DNA of 35,423 bases from a virus. The DNA lies in IMG/VR virus record IMGVR_UViG_3300011261_000079, positions 1 through 35,423 of that record; one strand, given 5' to 3'. Shown piece by piece: positions 1 through 7,273 of the stretch (position 1 is the stretch's first letter; the number at the start of each line of letters is the position of its first letter). The notes beneath the pieces were generated by a model, which ran no database searches, was not told the DNA's origin, and worked only from the letters and a program-made list of their open reading frames with translations. The translations under genes were made by a program, and so were the position numbers.

Positions 1-152
1 TTCTTTGCGCTTTGACCTGCATTTTGTAACCGTGGATAGATATTCGTACGTCTTGCCCATATTTGAAATACTTTGAGCAATCGTTTTGTTGCGTATTTCT
101 CATATCTGTCATGAGCACGCAAATAGTTACGTCTATAAGTCGATCTATTCAT
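1..152 (-). CDS. MuF-like head morphogenesis protein, 5' end only (duplicate of the start of 34548-35348)
   Basis: This is the first ~50 codons of the minor head protein whose complete copy lies at 34548-35348. It starts with MNRSTY, overlaps the portal stop by 8 nt, and runs off the left edge. It differs from the full copy by several non-synonymous changes (for example S/R, H/N and T/I). That pattern fits contig-end sequence error better than a second functional gene. In the closed genome this is the same gene as the one at the right end. Confidence 0.8.
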   Translation of the reverse strand, partial: MNRSTYRRNYLRAHDRYEKYATKRLLKVFQIWARRTNIYPRLQNAGQSAK

Positions 153-227
153 TTATGTCGAATCCTGTTTTGATTGTTTCTTCTAGCGGTAATGCATTGT
201 CATTCACTGTGTGAATATCCATATTTG
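1..227. repeat. Terminal redundancy, left copy (matches 35197-35423)
   Basis: These 227 bases match the last 227 bases of the window without gaps but with about 17 substitutions by my count. The match keeps the head-gene start/portal stop overlap (152/145 here, 35348/35341 at the other end). The contig therefore overlaps itself and the true unit is about 35,196 bp. The differences look like low-quality contig ends or population variants rather than an exact terminal repeat. I see no attachment-site or cohesive-end signature. Confidence 0.85.
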
Positions 228-1539
228 AATCATCTGATTTTTCGAATCGCAATGCAACACGAACTTCGTTTCTCGATAACACGGCTTTGTCTAATCCACC
301 GTACAACCATTGAGATAATAATGTTGCATCATCTTGCATTTCAGGTAGTTCCATAACATCGTATTCCAAACGAGTATTGTCATAACCTTTAAACAACGGT
401 AAAAATGATTTGTTCAATGCCTGAGTTAATAATTCAAGATCTGGTACAATGTTATCAGTGACAACTCGCTTACGTTCTTGTAATTGTTTGTCGTATTTAC
501 CTCCATTGTCATTGTTCAACAATGCAGTACTCCAACCAAGAACATTACATATCTGTTTTTCATCATATCCAAGATAATCGAATGGTTTTAATTCGTCAGA
601 TGTCAATGACATTCTAGTGAAGCCCATTTCTGCACTCACACCCGCGATCTTGCCTAGATTTCCTGAATCATTGTTCATTGTGACTAATCTATCTTTCAAT
701 TCAGCAGCTTGTTCGGCAGTCAATGGAGTTGATTTTCCGTGAATGAATCCAAATGCACCGCCTGATTTCATCGTTTTGATATTGAGGTTCAATGCCTCGT
801 TTGATGATTCAATATTTTTCAATGATGCCTGTAATGGAGATTGTCCGTATAAATGACTACCTTCCATGTCGAAATTTGGATTCGGGTATTTAATATGAAT
901 CACATCTGAAACATCAAAATCTTGCGACATATTTCCTTCAATCAACATATAATGCGAAATTGGATTCTCGAGCATCAACAAATTTGCATTTTTCTTTAAT
1001 ACGATTTGCATCAAATGAGAAGGTAAACAATATATCGCCATTGGTTTGCCAGCGTTTTGACCTTCTTCGACTCGCAACATATAAAAATACGCGTTTCCAG
1101 TTGAACGAATAAACGTTTTGTATAATTGCACAAATTCGATCCATGACTGATTTGGATTAGGTTGTTCCAATGGAAAATCTATCTCACCGTTTTGAAATGC
1201 CTTATTCGATAAAATCATTTCACGTGCTTTTTGTTGCATCGAATAGGATCCTGAAGCGCCTTGCCTTAATCGTTCCAATTTCTTCATTGATTGTTTGTCT
1301 TCAACCTTTTTGACATATATCGGTATTGACGAGGTTTTTGATGCCATTTGTTGAATAGCACTGTAAACAATTGGATTAATGTTATAACCTTGTTTAATAT
1401 ATTCCTTTAAATTTCTGTCATATGCAGTCATTCCACCGCCCATGGCCCAATAAAATGTTTCATTGAATGCATTCTTTAAAACTGATCTTGGATTAACAAA
1501 GTTCGAAATACTTTGCGCTGCTTTTGTAAATAAGTTCAT
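145..1539 (-). CDS. Phage portal protein (HK97 family)
   Basis: The 464-aa protein is the dodecameric ring at the unique capsid vertex through which DNA is packaged and to which the tail is attached. An early N-terminal region is followed by the typical portal core: a NPIVYSAI segment near residue 55, a long helical/beta region rich in N and Q, and a late stretch FDYLGYDEKQICNVLGW (about residues 322-338) that resembles the stem/clip region where portals read 'ICxxFGVP'. Length is normal for the family. It follows the large terminase by 26 nt, and its stop overlaps the start of the head morphogenesis gene by 8 nt, the usual TerL-portal-MuF order. A partial copy with an internal stop exists at the right contig end. 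Family assignment rests on motif, length and order. Confidence 0.9.
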   Translation of the reverse strand: MNLFTKAAQSISNFVNPRSVLKNAFNETFYWAMGGGMTAYDRNLKEYIKQGYNINPIVYSAIQQMASKTSSIPIYVKKVEDKQSMKKLERLRQGASGSYSMQQKAREMILSNKAFQNGEIDFPLEQPNPNQSWIEFVQLYKTFIRSTGNAYFYMLRVEEGQNAGKPMAIYCLPSHLMQIVLKKNANLLMLENPISHYMLIEGNMSQDFDVSDVIHIKYPNPNFDMEGSHLYGQSPLQASLKNIESSNEALNLNIKTMKSGGAFGFIHGKSTPLTAEQAAELKDRLVTMNNDSGNLGKIAGVSAEMGFTRMSLTSDELKPFDYLGYDEKQICNVLGWSTALLNNDNGGKYDKQLQERKRVVTDNIVPDLELLTQALNKSFLPLFKGYDNTRLEYDVMELPEMQDDATLLSQWLYGGLDKAVLSRNEVRVALRFEKSDDSNMDIHTVNDNALPLEETIKTGFDINE

Positions 1540-1564
1540 TATTGTCTATTTTGCGTAAAATTAA

Positions 1565-2899
1565 TTAAAAAGTAAACACCTTTGGCTCCAATTCAAAGAA
1601 ATATCTCATCATGATTGAATCCCACTCATCTGGTGATCTACCTATCTTTTCTTTTATTATGTCTTTAGGAATGATAGCAATTTTCCCATCTTTGTCAATG
1701 TCTTTTTGTTTGATTTGTTCCATTTCTTCCGACACTGTATCTTGGTCGTCTGCAGACAAATTCATCTCACCAGCTTGTCGTGTTTCAATCAATTGCGCCA
1801 TTTTAAATCCACATTGAGAACGTAAGTTTTGATAATTGGGTACAATATACTCATTTCCAACCATTTCTTTCATCGCTCTCGATCCATTGACGAATCCTTT
1901 ACAACGTAAAAAATCAACAACACCACCACCGACTCCATCTTCATCAGCAACGATATGCGACAATGGAATATTATGTTTGATTCGTAATTGTGTTGCTTTG
2001 TTTACGACTTCGACAAGGCCTGATTTAGCAATCCTGAATCGTTCGATGACTAATAATCCATCCCAGACACGAAATACAGTTGAATCTTTACCTTTACGAG
2101 CAACATCAATTGTCATGTATTTAGTTCCAGTAGGTTCAATGTGCGCAGGTTTAAAATAATCCATTATTGCATCGTATGAAATCAATGCAGCTGGATCATT
2201 ATCATATTCCCAGTTTCCATAATACAATCTTTCGCGACTGTTTTTATCTAACGACAATAATGATTCAAGATATTCAGGTGGTAAATGTGGGTTATCAGTC
2301 GGCAATGCCTGAAGAAATGCACGTCCTTTTTTCAATGTGCCTTTTTTTGACGGTTGATAAAATTGTTTATAAACCCAATTCTTTGCTGGATTGCAGGATC
2401 CTAGCAATCGAGGTTTGATATCAAATTCTTTTAACTTATATCGACATCGTGATAATACAACTTGCCATGCCTTATGAACGATCTGATTGACTTCATCAAT
2501 GAATGCACCGCATATTTCTAACGAGCCCAGTGAATCGAAATTTGGGTCTGACGGGTAAAGGAAAAGGTCCTTCAATACGATTTCAGATCCATTGTACCAT
2601 GTGATAACATAATCTTGCGAATTGTAATTGTATAAATGAGTCATGCCCATTAATGCAGTCAAATCAAAAAACGTTTTCAATGTCGTTTCTCGTAATGTCT
2701 TTAATTTCGAACGACCCATTAACCATCTTGATTTCGGGTATTTCAATGACATTTCAATCAACCAAAAACAACCTAACGCAGTTTTACCACCACCTGCAGC
2801 ACCACCATAAACGGTTTCTCGAATGTCGTCATCGCGCAAATGATAAATGCATTGATTCTGTTTTGCAGTTAATTTAATCAGGTTTGATTCCATGTCCAA
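1565..2899 (-). CDS. terL: Terminase large subunit
   Basis: The 444-aa packaging motor and nuclease docks on the portal and translocates and cuts concatemeric DNA. The ATPase half has a Walker A loop GGAAGGGKT at about residues 32-40, a coupling/arginine region with LMGRSK, and a Walker B GAFIDE near residue 135. The RNase H-like nuclease half has the first acidic residue in MTIDVARKGKD and a second in VADEDGVGGG, matching TerL nuclease metal sites. Length is normal. The start at 2899 overlaps the end of the small subunit by 26 nt; the second ATG six bases in (MESNL) is an equally good start. The portal follows directly. Confidence 0.95.
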   Translation of the reverse strand: MDMESNLIKLTAKQNQCIYHLRDDDIRETVYGGAAGGGKTALGCFWLIEMSLKYPKSRWLMGRSKLKTLRETTLKTFFDLTALMGMTHLYNYNSQDYVITWYNGSEIVLKDLFLYPSDPNFDSLGSLEICGAFIDEVNQIVHKAWQVVLSRCRYKLKEFDIKPRLLGSCNPAKNWVYKQFYQPSKKGTLKKGRAFLQALPTDNPHLPPEYLESLLSLDKNSRERLYYGNWEYDNDPAALISYDAIMDYFKPAHIEPTGTKYMTIDVARKGKDSTVFRVWDGLLVIERFRIAKSGLVEVVNKATQLRIKHNIPLSHIVADEDGVGGGVVDFLRCKGFVNGSRAMKEMVGNEYIVPNYQNLRSQCGFKMAQLIETRQAGEMNLSADDQDTVSEEMEQIKQKDIDKDGKIAIIPKDIIKEKIGRSPDEWDSIMMRYFFELEPKVFTF

Positions 2900-3302
2900 G
2901 ATCTAAATGTACGATGTTGCCAGCCACCTCAGTTTTAACGTTCTCAGACAAGTTGTTCAATCGTGCAGTGATTGAGGCATTGTAAATTCCTGCCATACCG
3001 CCTGAAACTTGATCTTCTCTGATTTCATCCTTTATACGTGAAGCGATAGGTAAAAAATCTTTGTATTTGTCATCAGTATTTTGAATATAATGTTTGATGC
3101 CCCAGCTCATTCCAATTCTCGAATAAACGAAATTACTGAATCCAACCATTGATAGTGGTCGTTCTAATTTCAAAATGACCTCATATGCATCTTTGCCTCT
3201 GAAGTCATTTTTTTTAATCGGGTTTTCATCTCTCCATTGTTTATATTCTTCGAACAATGAGTAAAGATCTTCCGGTGTTTTTATTGTTTTTGTTCTTCCC
3301 AT
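2874..3302 (-). CDS. Terminase small subunit (probable)
   Basis: This 142-aa protein is placed immediately upstream of and overlapping terL, where a DNA-recognition subunit is expected. It begins MGRTKTIKTPEDLYSLFEEY. An in-frame upstream extension to 3353 exists but lacks family-like sequence, so I use the internal ATG at 3302. The N-terminal part has a helical DNA-binding look (YSLFEEYKQWRDEN, then SMVGFSNFVYSRIGMSW). The C-terminal part has IREDQVSGGMAGIYNASITARLNNL, a pattern typical of small terminases in Bacteroidota phages. The assignment rests on position and sequence style; I cannot confirm oligomerisation or a pac/cos preference. Confidence 0.8.
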   Translation of the reverse strand: MGRTKTIKTPEDLYSLFEEYKQWRDENPIKKNDFRGKDAYEVILKLERPLSMVGFSNFVYSRIGMSWGIKHYIQNTDDKYKDFLPIASRIKDEIREDQVSGGMAGIYNASITARLNNLSENVKTEVAGNIVHLDLGHGIKPD

Positions 3303-3306
3303 ATTT

Positions 3307-3519
3307 TTAATTATTACATATTGGATTTCCAAAGGCGGTGTGAGTAAATGCACCGTAGTTCAAATGTATATTCCAATATTGATTTGCTAATGGTTTATTG
3401 CCTACAAATCTATAAAAATCAGACAATCTTTTTTGATTGCGAATGAAATTGATTCGTTCTTTATAGGTATCTTCCACATACAAATGTAATAATTTTTTGA
3501 TTGTGTTTATCACTAACAT
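3307..3519 (-). CDS. Hypothetical protein, 70 aa
   Basis: I do not recognise this protein. It is small and basic, with a helical N-terminal half (TIKKLLHLYVEDTYKERINF) and an aromatic C-terminal half (YRFVGNKPLANQYWN). It starts one base after the stop of the 81-aa gene and ends 4 nt before the terminase small subunit, so it is probably translated as part of the terminase transcript. No membrane segment or metal motif is visible. Confidence 0.6.
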   Translation of the reverse strand: MLVINTIKKLLHLYVEDTYKERINFIRNQKRLSDFYRFVGNKPLANQYWNIHLNYGAFTHTAFGNPICNN

Positions 3520-3765
3520 CTATGGTTTTTTATTTTCAATAGGTTTTGGTGATGATTCCTTTTTTTTATCATTGCAATGTTGACAAGGTGTTTTGCGTTC
3601 GATTCGCGCAGTGTATTTTTGCTTTCCGTATTCAAGATCTGCATTAATGAAATTCGGTACTTTGCCTATTTCCATTAATCGTACCAGCATTTTCATTGTT
3701 TCATCCAATTGATGTTGCCATTGGTCGAATTGTTGTTTTGTGAAATGTTCGAATTTGTGTGCCAT
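3520..3765 (-). CDS. Small CxxC protein, 81 aa
   Basis: The chosen start is the ATG at 3765 (MAHKFEHFTKQQFDQW). The longer reading from 3807 overlaps the previous membrane protein and has no better leader. The N-terminal ~35 residues form a likely amphipathic helix (DQWQHQLDETMKMLVRLM). The C-terminus has CQHCNDKKK, half of a possible zinc-binding site, followed by a lysine/proline-rich tail. A single CxxC could bind metal only as a dimer. Its place just before the terminases is compatible with a packaging accessory role, but that is only inference. Confidence 0.6.
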   Translation of the reverse strand: MAHKFEHFTKQQFDQWQHQLDETMKMLVRLMEIGKVPNFINADLEYGKQKYTARIERKTPCQHCNDKKKESSPKPIENKKP

Positions 3766-3767
3766 GA

Positions 3768-4031
3768 TTAATTGTTTTCGTTTAAATATGTTAATATCCA
3801 AGTACATCCAGCTCTGAATGCATTTCTTCGTTTGACTGACGTAATGATATGTTCGACATCATCTGAGGTGTATTTTATTGCCTGTTCATCAACTTGTTTC
3901 CATTCAGGCAGATTCAGTCGTCCATTTTGTTTGTTTTGATATCGTTTTAGTTGGTTCCTGTAGTTCAATTCGAATCCTATGAAGATTAACATAAAGAAAT
4001 TGAGAACTAACAGTATTTCGATTGTATTCAT
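3768..4031 (-). CDS. Small membrane-anchored protein, 87 aa
   Basis: An N-terminal hydrophobic helix (residues about 5-22, IEILLVLNFFMLIFIGF) is followed by a basic, soluble domain of about 60 residues, suggesting a single-pass protein with a cytoplasmic C-terminus (positive-inside rule). The start codon overlaps the stop of the upstream 116-aa gene by one base, which suggests translational coupling. Function is unknown. Confidence 0.6.
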   Translation of the reverse strand: MNTIEILLVLNFFMLIFIGFELNYRNQLKRYQNKQNGRLNLPEWKQVDEQAIKYTSDDVEHIITSVKRRNAFRAGCTWILTYLNENN

Positions 4032-4381
4032 TATTTTGATGTATTGCGCCAGATGTTATTCGGGCTGGTTAAAAATTTCTTTGCTTGTTCGATTCTGTGT
4101 TTCGGTGCAAAAAATGATCTGCAGGTATCGTTTTCCAAAAACATTCTATGTTGAGAAGGATTCAATAATATCAATAAAATGTCATGAAATTCTAAATGAT
4201 GCAAGCAATTTAATTCTGTAGAATCAGTTAATGTAATATCATGACAAACATCATCAATCAATATTGGATGCAATCCTAGTATTTTTTCTTTTTTGCGTTG
4301 TTTTTCAGCTTGTTGTTCTTCGTATTTGCGAATGATTTCTTTTGCTGCCTCATATTTGCGTAATGAGATTATTGGTGCCAT
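4031..4381 (-). CDS. Hypothetical protein, 116 aa
   Basis: This protein has a lysine/glutamate-rich N-terminal helix (KYEAAKEIIRKYEEQQAEKQ) that could form a coiled coil. A mixed region follows, with LHHLEFHDILLILLNPSQHRMF and a basic C-terminus. No known motif is recognised. It sits 2 nt after the 75-aa gene and overlaps the next gene by one base, so it is part of a tightly packed operon. The histidine content in the middle does not form a recognisable metal site. Confidence 0.6.
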   Translation of the reverse strand: MAPIISLRKYEAAKEIIRKYEEQQAEKQRKKEKILGLHPILIDDVCHDITLTDSTELNCLHHLEFHDILLILLNPSQHRMFLENDTCRSFFAPKHRIEQAKKFLTSPNNIWRNTSK

Positions 4382-4383
4382 AA

Positions 4384-4611
4384 TTATCCGAGTTTGTGTT
4401 CTTTCCTATACGGTGGTAATTGTGTCGATTGTTTGAATTTATCGATTTGTATTTGGATTTGAGTTAATAAATCTTCTTGATCTTCGAAATTGAATGTCGT
4501 CCAATCCTTTTCAGAACGAACATAACCTCCACCTGAATTAAACAAGTAAATGTAATAATTCATTTTCGTGATTTCGTTCAATCGTTGTAATTGTTTTACT
4601 AAGTTATCCAT
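4384..4611 (-). CDS. Hypothetical protein, 75 aa
   Basis: An unrecognised 75-aa soluble protein with an N-terminal helix (MDNLVKQLQRLNEITKM), an aromatic/glycine middle (YYIYLFNSGGGYVRSEKDW) and a glutamine-rich C-terminal helix. It is the first gene downstream of the structured RNA/terminator at 4627-4714, with a leader of about 15 nt after that element's U-run, so its expression may depend on readthrough or on processing of that structure. Confidence 0.6.
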   Translation of the reverse strand: MDNLVKQLQRLNEITKMNYYIYLFNSGGGYVRSEKDWTTFNFEDQEDLLTQIQIQIDKFKQSTQLPPYRKEHKLG

Positions 4612-4626
4612 GTCTGTTTTTGTGAT

Positions 4627-4714
4627 AAAAAAAAGACGCCAGCGTTTATGCTCGAAATGTACTCCCCGTATATTAATCTAGCAATTAGCTAATGATGAGC
4701 GAACTACTGGCGCC
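4627..4714 (-). ncRNA. Structured RNA or long-stem terminator, about 85 nt
   Basis: On the minus strand the segment starts with GCGCCAG (4713-4707) and ends with CTGGCGT (4642-4636), which pair over 7 bp with one G-U. An inner GCTC/GAGC helix and a small inner hairpin (TAGC-TAATT-GCTA) follow. Immediately 3' is a run of eight U (4634-4627), so the RNA has a terminator-like end. The structure lies in a non-coding gap between the 58-aa and 75-aa genes and is larger than a simple terminator needs. It could be a small RNA, a 5' leader element of the 75-aa gene, or an ordinary terminator with a large loop. It does not fold as a tRNA. Confidence 0.5.
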
Positions 4715-4725
4715 GAACGTATTGT

Positions 4726-4902
4726 TTAATTCTTCAATTTCTCTTCCAATTTCTTCCCACAATGAATGCAAGTGAAAATAGGTTTGAATTTTATGTTTGT
4801 ATTTTTCGTATCAGGATTGCTGTTTTTGTATTCGTGCAATTTTTTGATACATCTTCTTTTTGCGTTTCGTCCCAATGACGGTGTTTTGTTTACGTGATAC
4901 AT
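4726..4902 (-). CDS. Small basic CxxC protein, 58 aa
   Basis: A 58-codon reading frame beginning MYHVNKTPSLGRNAKRR. It is strongly basic and has an isolated Cys near residue 18 and a CIHCGKK motif near residues 45-51, like a zinc knuckle. It fits neatly between the winged-helix gene (stop at 4913) and the structured RNA element, and its stop is 12 nt before that element, so the hairpin could terminate its transcript. A nucleic-acid-binding role is plausible from charge and CxxC but unproven. Confidence 0.6.
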   Translation of the reverse strand: MYHVNKTPSLGRNAKRRCIKKLHEYKNSNPDTKNTNIKFKPIFTCIHCGKKLEEKLKN

Positions 4903-4912
4903 AATCTTTGAT

Positions 4913-5209
4913 TTAGAGGTTTATTTTCATTATTTTAAGTGTTGATGCATAGACAGTTTCAGGACGTCCGTACAATCCATCTTTTGTACCTACTGGCTCA
5001 ATTATATCGTCTTTCATCAATGTGTTTAGTGATCTACGAACTGAAGTTATTGGCCATTTGCATCCGAATGCATTATAAATATCAGATGCACTGAAATCGG
5101 TAAACAAATTCAATAGAAAATGTTCTTTGATTCGCATTGTTTGACTCATTGCCTTTTCCTTGATTTGATTCAATTCAGGATCCTTGATGTTTGTCGTGTT
5201 GTAATACAT
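4913..5209 (-). CDS. Winged-helix DNA-binding protein, 98 aa
   Basis: Residues ~35-85 have a winged-helix pattern: MRIKEHFLLNLFTDFSASDIYNAF (helices), then WPITSVRRSLNTLMKDDIIEPVG (recognition helix and wing), then GLYGRPETVYAST. This resembles small phage regulators that act on replication or packaging operons. I chose the ATG at 5209, 10 nt after the stop of the upstream membrane-protein gene. The in-frame ATG at 5248 would overlap that gene by 29 nt. It is a candidate middle- or late-gene regulator, which is inference. Confidence 0.65.
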   Translation of the reverse strand: MYYNTTNIKDPELNQIKEKAMSQTMRIKEHFLLNLFTDFSASDIYNAFGCKWPITSVRRSLNTLMKDDIIEPVGTKDGLYGRPETVYASTLKIMKINL

Positions 5210-5219
5210 TTGATTTAGT

Positions 5220-5363
5220 TTAGAATGTGAATGGATAGAAGTGTACATTCATCGTGTAAATGATTGATGCAGCTAACACCACTAAAAATGGTATAACGTA
5301 TCGAATGATGAATATTTGGGCTTCGTTAAAATTCTCTTTGATAAAATTGTTTATTTGTTTCAT
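5220..5363 (-). CDS. Small single-pass membrane protein, 47 aa
   Basis: This short frame begins MKQINNFIKENFNEAQ and contains a transmembrane helix at about residues 17-37 (IFIIRYVIPFLVVLAASIIYT), ending in an aromatic tail. Its leader is A/T-rich (ATATTATGAAACAAAT). It fills the otherwise empty gap between two winged-helix genes and stops 10 nt before the next start. Function unknown. Confidence 0.55.
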   Translation of the reverse strand: MKQINNFIKENFNEAQIFIIRYVIPFLVVLAASIIYTMNVHFYPFTF

Positions 5364-5412
5364 AATATTTTGATTTATGTTGTTATTTCTTTTATAATTT
5401 CGAACATCTTTT

Positions 5413-5667
5413 TTAGGTTATGTTATTAATACAATATCCTGAGCCATTTGGCAAACCTGTTTCTTCGTTCCAAATCATCATGATTCTAATTTTACCATCA
5501 TGCTTTAATTCTTTGAGTAATACAGTCAAAATATTCATTGAAATACTTGTTTCTTCTTGGATTTCCCATTTTCTCATAGCCCAACCATCATCTAAATCAG
5601 ACAAAGAAGAAATAATATCATCCTTCATATCATTAAATATCTTTTTATATTTTAGATGTTTGTTCAT
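5413..5667 (-). CDS. Winged-helix-like protein, 84 aa
   Basis: The protein has a short N-terminal lysine-rich segment. Then comes AMRKWEIQEETSISMNILTVLLKELKHDGKIRI, which reads like a winged-helix recognition helix plus the first wing strand, followed by a beta-hairpin-like end (MMIWNEETGLPNGSGYCINN). It belongs to a group of small putative DNA-binding proteins downstream of the replication genes. I do not recognise a named family. Confidence 0.6.
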   Translation of the reverse strand: MNKHLKYKKIFNDMKDDIISSLSDLDDGWAMRKWEIQEETSISMNILTVLLKELKHDGKIRIMMIWNEETGLPNGSGYCINNIT

Positions 5668-5688
5668 TTTTATTAGATTAATGTAAAT

Positions 5689-6108
5689 TTATAGTTTTTT
5701 ATTTAGATATTCAAATATTATTTTTTTCTCGTTGTATTTCGATTGCAATATTTCGATTTCAGACATGATGTCCATCATTTCGCCTTTCATTGATTTGATT
5801 TCGCCTTTTATGTCGAATCGTCTTGAATCGTTCTTCATGTCGCGAATCGATCTCAATAATTCATTGCAATATTGAACTGAAACTCTGGGACCGTTCCAAT
5901 AGATAATCGGTTCTCGTTTTGTCGATTGATCTGAATGTTTGACGATTGAATTTTCAAATAAATATTTAGTGACATAATTCGAAATCGGTACATCGTATTT
6001 TTTCATCAGAACAGTCAATCCAGTTTTGACCGTTCCTGCGTCATTCAAGAACGCCACTTCCAATTCTCGCAGCGCCTTGAATAATTTTTCTCCTGCAGGT
6101 GTTTCCAT
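5689..6108 (-). CDS. Hypothetical protein with C-terminal coiled coil, 139 aa
   Basis: The N-terminal ~90 residues (KALRELEVAFLNDAGTVKTG then a KKYDVPISNYVTKYL segment) look helical and resemble a winged-helix fold. The C-terminal ~50 residues (DIKGEIKSMKGEMMDIMSEI, then a run rich in I, E and K) form a heptad-like coiled coil, so it is probably an oligomer. The start overlaps the stop of the 70-aa gene by one base. Function unknown. Confidence 0.6.
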   Translation of the reverse strand: METPAGEKLFKALRELEVAFLNDAGTVKTGLTVLMKKYDVPISNYVTKYLFENSIVKHSDQSTKREPIIYWNGPRVSVQYCNELLRSIRDMKNDSRRFDIKGEIKSMKGEMMDIMSEIEILQSKYNEKKIIFEYLNKKL

Positions 6109-6320
6109 TATAATGGGTTTGATGAATTAAATTTCAACATTGAAATAGATGCATTCGTCAAATCATTTACGATTTCTTGAACCTGTTCCATTTTTTTCGC
6201 GAGTTGTTGTTTTTTTTCGCCTTCAGGATATGTTGGGTAGTTTTTCGATAATTCACAAAGCGCGTCCGTGTAAATATCTCTTAATTTTTCGATTGTTTCT
6301 AATGCAGTTGGTGTTTTCAT
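6108..6320 (-). CDS. Hypothetical helical protein, 70 aa
   Basis: It appears entirely helical, with EKLRDIYTDALCELSKNYPT followed by KKQQLAKKMEQVQEIVNDLT. It is coupled by a one-base overlap to the following coiled-coil protein and may be its partner. No catalytic motif is seen. Confidence 0.55.
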   Translation of the reverse strand: MKTPTALETIEKLRDIYTDALCELSKNYPTYPEGEKKQQLAKKMEQVQEIVNDLTNASISMLKFNSSNPL

Positions 6321-6341
6321 AATTTTATAATTTGATTGATT

Positions 6342-6587
6342 TTATAATGTTGACTCGATTTGAGCAATGATTTGATATTCTATTGATTCATCTACGAATG
6401 ATTCAACTGTAAATGCAAGTTCGTCTGTTTTGACTAAAATTTTACCTGAACCTTGAGTTTGATACGTTCCGAAATAATTGATTAATTCAATGTCGTATGA
6501 TTTACCCTGAATTTCAATTGTTGAATTTTGTTCTTCTCTTGATGAACGATCTGCAGCTAATTTGTTTAAGGCGTTTTGTAATCTCAT
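6342..6587 (-). CDS. Hypothetical protein, 81 aa
   Basis: A basic helical start (MRLQNALNKLAADRSSREE) is followed by a beta-rich region (STIEIQGKSYDIELINYFG, then ILVKTDELAFTVESF). It is soluble and acidic overall. It is not recognised and lies in the cluster of tiny early genes after the promoter-like element at 6837-6866. Confidence 0.55.
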   Translation of the reverse strand: MRLQNALNKLAADRSSREEQNSTIEIQGKSYDIELINYFGTYQTQGSGKILVKTDELAFTVESFVDESIEYQIIAQIESTL

Positions 6588-6612
6588 GATGATTGTTTTT
6601 TTGTGGTTGTAA

Positions 6613-6804
6613 TTAAGATAAAATTTGTTTCAAGTTCAATTCTTTCAATTCGAATAATGATAATTTCATTAATTCATCTTTCGCGTTTTGACCTTCAGTT
6701 GTATATGAATAATCTTTGTTTTGTGAATTTGCAATTGTTCTCACTACGATTCTATGAGCGAAATTTGATTTTTGTTCTTCAATGTGGTTTCCGAATTGTA
6801 ACAT
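6613..6804 (-). CDS. Hypothetical protein, 63 aa
   Basis: I start it at the ATG at 6804 (MLQFGNHIEEQKSNFA). The longer frame to 6852 would run through the promoter-like element at 6837-6866 and adds only a hydrophobic, atypical segment. The protein is short and polar with a C-terminal helix (KDELMKLSLFELKELNLKQI). No function can be suggested. Confidence 0.55.
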   Translation of the reverse strand: MLQFGNHIEEQKSNFAHRIVVRTIANSQNKDYSYTTEGQNAKDELMKLSLFELKELNLKQILS

Positions 6805-6836
6805 AATTAATAGTTGTTTTGTTGTTATTAGATATG

Positions 6837-6866
6837 TAAATATAAAGAACATTCTTTAATTGGCAA
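6837..6866 (-). promoter_or_regulatory. Weak Bacteroidota-type promoter, degenerate copy
   Basis: Read on the minus strand this is TTGC-N18-TATATTTA. It aligns base for base with the three strong promoters (TTTG-N18-TATATTTG), including the shared ATTAAAGAA in the spacer, but both boxes have mismatches. It sits 33 nt upstream of the 63-aa gene. It may be a weak or inactive copy of the duplicated promoter. Confidence 0.45.
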
Positions 6867-6896
6867 TGGACAATTATATCTTTTTTTTTAATCGTG

Positions 6897-7094
6897 CTAG
6901 GATCCTTGTAAACTGATTAGAAATTCAATTGATTTACCGACATTACCTGCATCGATATCATCTTTCCTCATCTTCAATACAGGCATGATGATTGATTCAA
7001 TTTTCTTCGCCTTAAAACCTCGCCTCATCATTGATTGAGTTGCCAGTTTTGTATGTTTCAATAATTTTTTATGATTGTCTGTTAATTGTGTCAT
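6897..7094 (-). CDS. Hypothetical basic protein, 65 aa
   Basis: This is a helical, lysine-rich protein (NHKKLLKHTKLATQSMMRRG, then ESIIMPVLKMRKDD). Its last codons contain one AGGATCCT octamer (6899-6906), with the stop codon formed in the octamer's flank. It starts 2 nt after the stop of the 54-aa gene. The function is unknown. Confidence 0.55.
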   Translation of the reverse strand: MTQLTDNHKKLLKHTKLATQSMMRRGFKAKKIESIIMPVLKMRKDDIDAGNVGKSIEFLISLQGS

Positions 7095-7096
7095 GA

Positions 7097-7261
7097 TTAA
7101 TTGTTTAGGAATGATTCAATGTTGTTGATTGTGTTTTTTAATGTGTCGATCCATGCAAATACAGGATCTATTCCATTATTGTATGATATTTGATATTCGT
7201 CTTTTCCGATGCGATTAAATTCGAATGACCTTTTGCCGTCTATTAATTTTCCGTGTTTCAT
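7097..7261 (-). CDS. Hypothetical protein, 54 aa
   Basis: A 54-codon frame beginning MKHGKLIDGKRSFEFNRIG that fills the gap between the 103-aa and 65-aa genes with spacings of 12 and 2 nt. A beta-rich N-terminal half (FNRIGKDEYQISYNNG) is followed by a helix (FAWIDTLKNTINNIESFL). Codon use and leader are like the neighbours. Confidence 0.55.
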   Translation of the reverse strand: MKHGKLIDGKRSFEFNRIGKDEYQISYNNGIDPVFAWIDTLKNTINNIESFLNN

Positions 7262-7273
7262 GATTGATTGTTT

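Noticed and set aside
4627-4714. tRNA gene
   Set aside because: The 7-bp closing stem suggested one, but no T-arm, anticodon arm of five pairs or CCA-like end is present.
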